This document shows positions 4,749 to 5,578 of a stretch of DNA of 5,578 nucleotides, piece by piece. The translations under genes were made by a program, and so were the position numbers. The number at the start of each line of letters is the position of its first letter. Positions within the stretch are counted from its first letter, which is position 1. The stretch lies in the NCBI GenBank assembly GCA_012800625.1, contig JAAZIY010000081.1, forward strand, positions 1 to 5,578, given 5' to 3'. Origin of the DNA: Lentisphaerota bacterium (lineage in GTDB: Bacteria > Verrucomicrobiota > Lentisphaeria > Oligosphaerales > Oligosphaeraceae). The notes under the pieces were generated by a model. It made no database searches, was not told the origin of the DNA, and saw nothing but the letters and a program-made list of their open reading frames with translations.

Positions 4749-5492
4749 TCAAGTCTCATTACGTCGAATCTCAGCGCCCGCCTCCTGCATACGTTTGAAA
4801 ATATGCGCATATTCGCCACTCTTATGGCGCAGACGCGGAAAGTAAACACCTATGGCTCCAGACACCTTTTGCGGCTCGAAAAACAGCGGCACCGCCAAGG
4901 CCTCAATATCCGGGCTTTTATCGTAGTAGTAGGCCTGGCTGTCAACCATGTCTTGCAAGAATTTGGCCGGTGCTTCGCTCTTGGCCAGCTCGGGCCAGAG
5001 ACTGACCCAGTTGCCGCAGTGGCGCTGCAACAGCTTCCTTTCCAAATCCGGCAGCATGGCAAACAGCATCCTGCCCGTGGCGGTGCTGAAAAAATTGCGG
5101 TCCTCGCCTTCATTGGCGCTGACGCGCAAGGCCTGCTGCGGCTCCAAGGCCAACAGGGTCTTGCGCTGACCCCGATAATAAACGCAAAGGATAAAGGTCT
5201 CGGCAAATTCACGCACCAGAGCCTGCATGGGAGACAAGGCGCGCTCGACAAGCTGCTGCAGCCAAAGCCGCTCGCCACCAAAAAAAGACTTGTCGCTGAG
5301 CGCATAGCGCCGGCTGCCAGAGTCCTGACGAACATAGCCCAAATAAATCAGAGTGCCCAGAATATTGTGACAGGTGGGCGGCTTTAAAGCGCTGTGCTCC
5401 GACAGCTCCTGTAAAGACAAACCCGCCGAATCAGAGGAGCCAAGATGCTCCAAAAGCGTGAAAGCGCGTTCTATGGACTGAATAACCGCCAA
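4749..5492 (-). CDS. IclR-family transcriptional regulator
   Basis: A 247-aa DNA-binding regulator. The N-terminal winged helix-turn-helix covers about 3-66 (AVIQSIERAFTLLEHL, then a recognition helix near LKPPTCHNILGTL at 36-48). The effector-binding domain covers about 80-245, with the family segments STATGRMLFAML (136-147) and EALAVPLFF (197-205) followed by SGAIGVYFP (211-219). Length is normal for the family, whose members typically sense small organic acids, sugars or aromatics and control adjacent catabolic genes. The start is probably TTG at 5492, preceded at five bases by GAGGG; an in-frame TTG at 5504 would add four residues but has no good binding site. An in-frame stop at 5510-5508 rules out a longer start. 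The likely target is the Fe-S operon beginning 160 bp downstream, and probably its own promoter. The ligand is unknown. Confidence 0.92.
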   Translation of the reverse strand: MAVIQSIERAFTLLEHLGSSDSAGLSLQELSEHSALKPPTCHNILGTLIYLGYVRQDSGSRRYALSDKSFFGGERLWLQQLVERALSPMQALVREFAETFILCVYYRGQRKTLLALEPQQALRVSANEGEDRNFFSTATGRMLFAMLPDLERKLLQRHCGNWVSLWPELAKSEAPAKFLQDMVDSQAYYYDKSPDIEALAVPLFFEPQKVSGAIGVYFPRLRHKSGEYAHIFKRMQEAGAEIRRNET

Positions 5493-5512
5493 TATAACCC
5501 TCAAGACTCAGC

Positions 5513-5529
5513 ATTAATGAATGATTAAT
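5513..5529. promoter_or_regulatory. Candidate operator, ATTAAT-n5-ATTAAT
   Basis: Two ATTAAT hexamers, each self-complementary, are separated by five bases (11-bp period, about one helical turn), so the site is both a direct and an inverted repeat. It lies between the -10 element and the start of the IclR-family gene, where an autorepressor could block transcription. AT-richness makes chance occurrence plausible. Confidence 0.35.
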
Positions 5530-5542
5530 TCGATAATACTAA

Positions 5543-5570
5543 ACTATAAGCCGGCAAAAATACTTTGCAA
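5543..5570 (-). promoter_or_regulatory. Candidate sigma70-type promoter of the IclR-family gene
   Basis: On the minus strand TTGCAA (5570-5565) is followed after 16 bp by TATAGT (5548-5543), each a good partial match to -35 and -10 consensus. The predicted start lies about 45 bp ahead of the TTG codon at 5492. This places the promoter in the only non-coding stretch upstream of the regulator. Confidence 0.55.
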
Positions 5571-5578
5571 GCCCAATC

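Noticed and set aside
4735..4753. Possible fifth decamer copy at the regulator's 3' end (CTTTGTCCCCGTCTCAAG)
   Set aside because: Only CTTTGT and a distant CAAG resemble the family; too weak to count as a copy.
4589..4849. N-terminal extension of the 293-aa Fe-S protein to 4849
   Set aside because: It would overlap the regulator's 3' end, adds sequence unlike its paralog, and the strong ribosome binding site supports the start at 4588.
4617..5387. Plus-strand frame opposite the regulator
   Set aside because: Antisense to a well-supported IclR-family gene with no motif of its own.

Overview
The window carries five complete protein genes, all on the minus strand. In order of transcription (right to left) they are an IclR-family regulator (5492-4749), three homologous iron-sulfur proteins of the QueG-like (COG1600) type (4588-3707, 3654-2791, 2780-1653), and a Gfo/Idh/MocA-family oxidoreductase (1464-151). 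No rRNA, tRNA, CRISPR array, transposase or phage gene is visible. The organism cannot be named from this sequence. Moderately GC-rich coding sequence, several predicted [4Fe-4S] proteins and abundant degenerate intergenic repeats fit an anaerobic, probably gut or sediment bacterium. A PVC-group lineage (for example Lentisphaerota) or a clostridial lineage are guesses only.

Right end, 4589-5578: the regulator has its own sigma70-like promoter (TTGCAA-N16-TATAGT) and a symmetrical ATTAAT-n5-ATTAAT site between promoter and start, a reasonable autoregulatory operator. A 160-bp gap with a 9-bp inverted repeat separates it from the Fe-S genes.

Middle, 1653-4588: three tandem paralogs, each opening with a 'GA(D/E)(L/V)xG(I/V)A' segment and carrying an RGxxRG motif, a GLG motif, a classical CxxCxxCxxxCP cluster site and a second Cys set. 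The first two transcribed are close copies (293 and 287 aa). The third (375 aa) is diverged and has a long insertion between the ligands of its second cluster. All three lack the C-terminal region of true QueG, and the QueG catalytic Asp is not evident, so they are probably not tRNA-modifying enzymes. Their short spacing (52 and 10 bp) indicates one operon.

Left, 1-1652: the sugar-dehydrogenase-like gene has a candidate promoter of its own. An 18-bp inverted repeat (17/18 matches) lies on either side of it. A degenerate decamer, CTTNGTGTNN, lies at or near the 3' end of the four genes left of the regulator, always in the same orientation. In one place it forms a 40-bp near-perfect palindrome, and next to another run there is a perfect 15-bp hairpin.

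Working model (inference): an IclR regulator senses a small carbon compound and controls a redox operon of three Fe-S, possibly corrinoid-dependent, reductases. The oxidoreductase may act on a sugar or cyclitol in the same pathway, or may be an independent cassette delimited by repeats.
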